Of a DNA stretch of 64,000 bases, positions 63,785-64,000 are shown one piece after another; within the stretch, counting starts at the first letter, position 1, and each line of letters begins with the position of its first letter. The DNA comes from Cyclina sinensis (Eukaryota > Mollusca > Bivalvia > Venerida > Veneridae). Location: assembly GCA_012932295.1 (NCBI GenBank), contig JAAONU010000013.1, positions 39,818,627 through 39,882,626 on the forward strand. The letters run 5' to 3'. The translations under genes and the position numbers were made by a program. The notes beneath the pieces were generated by a model, which worked only from the letters and a program-made list of their open reading frames with translations, had not been told where the DNA came from and did not search any database.

Positions 63785-64000
63785 AATTAGTTGAATACCC
63801 AACTCTGCTTCGATCTCAGCAGGGTATTTGGCTCTTTCGGGTCGAATACCCAACTCCCAACTGGCGTGATATTCGAACTGAGCTGTGTATTCGTAGCTAG
63901 GAATTCGATCTCAGCTGGGTATTTGGCTCTTTCGGGTCGAATACCTATCTCCAAGCTGTCAGAGAATTCGAACCGAGCTGAGTATTCGTTTGGTTGAATA
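63785..64000. repeat. Degenerate tandem repeat (GGGTCGAATACCCAACT)
   Basis: Alternating words GGGTATTTGGCTCTTTCGGG, TCGAATACC(C/T)A and GATATTCGAACTGAGCTG/GAATTCGAACCGAGCTGAG recur with a period of about 100-110 bp and internal inverted similarity. The array continues to the window edge. Confidence 0.75.

Overview
The window is animal nuclear DNA, most likely from a bivalve mollusc (a heterodont clam would fit). It is AT-rich, with short exons separated by long introns with GT/AG borders. It carries interspersed repeats of a type I associate with bivalve genomes, such as the GGGCCATGATGGCCCT...CTCACCTGAG family near 54.9 kb and the GTGACCTTGACCTTTGA family near 26, 45 and 61 kb. There are no bacterial operons, CRISPR arrays or rRNA. 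Species assignment is inference only.

Two complete host genes were rebuilt exon by exon; every splice phase closes. Both lie on the minus strand. (1) A TPRA1 (GPR175/TPRA40) orthologue: ten coding exons from 37,881 down to 30,277, 395 residues, seven membrane segments. (2) A FAM185A orthologue: seven coding exons from 59,457 down to 50,786, 412 residues, with a DUF4097-type repetitive beta-strand body and a basic, possibly mitochondrial N-terminus. A third, partial minus-strand gene (about 12.5 to 8.3 kb, perhaps starting at 25,234) encodes a coiled-coil segment, a CARD and a second death-fold-like domain. A short possible first exon of a plus-strand gene sits at 63,350.

Layout. 0.1-4.5 kb: a giant foldback element of about 170-bp tandem units in inverted arms, flanked by a near-perfect 9-10 bp target-site duplication. 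8-12.5 kb: CARD gene. 13.1 kb: GIY-YIG nuclease remnant. 14.5-24.8 kb: a nested mobile-element island with two palindromic MITEs, two copies of a 0.65-kb element, arrays of hairpin-forming minisatellite units, and a 5.7-kb element (16,142-21,866). That element has 1.87-kb terminal inverted repeats, each holding a basic-protein ORF, around a compact virus-like cassette: a zinc-finger ORF broken by one stop, then a helical basic ORF. It looks like a short relative of Polinton/adintovirus elements and is the best candidate here for something undescribed. 25-30 kb: bivalve repeats. 30-38 kb: TPRA1. 38-46 kb: MITEs, including families with a tRNA-like Pol III promoter inside terminal inverted repeats, and hAT-like elements. 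46-51 kb: low-repeat AT-rich DNA, possibly a long 3' UTR. 51-59.5 kb: FAM185A. 60-64 kb: repeats and a possible new promoter.

The host genes show no common pathway. TPRA1 is an orphan membrane protein, FAM185A is of unknown function, and CARD proteins act in innate immune or cell-death signalling. Function calls rest on recalled family sequences and visible motifs; no database search was run.
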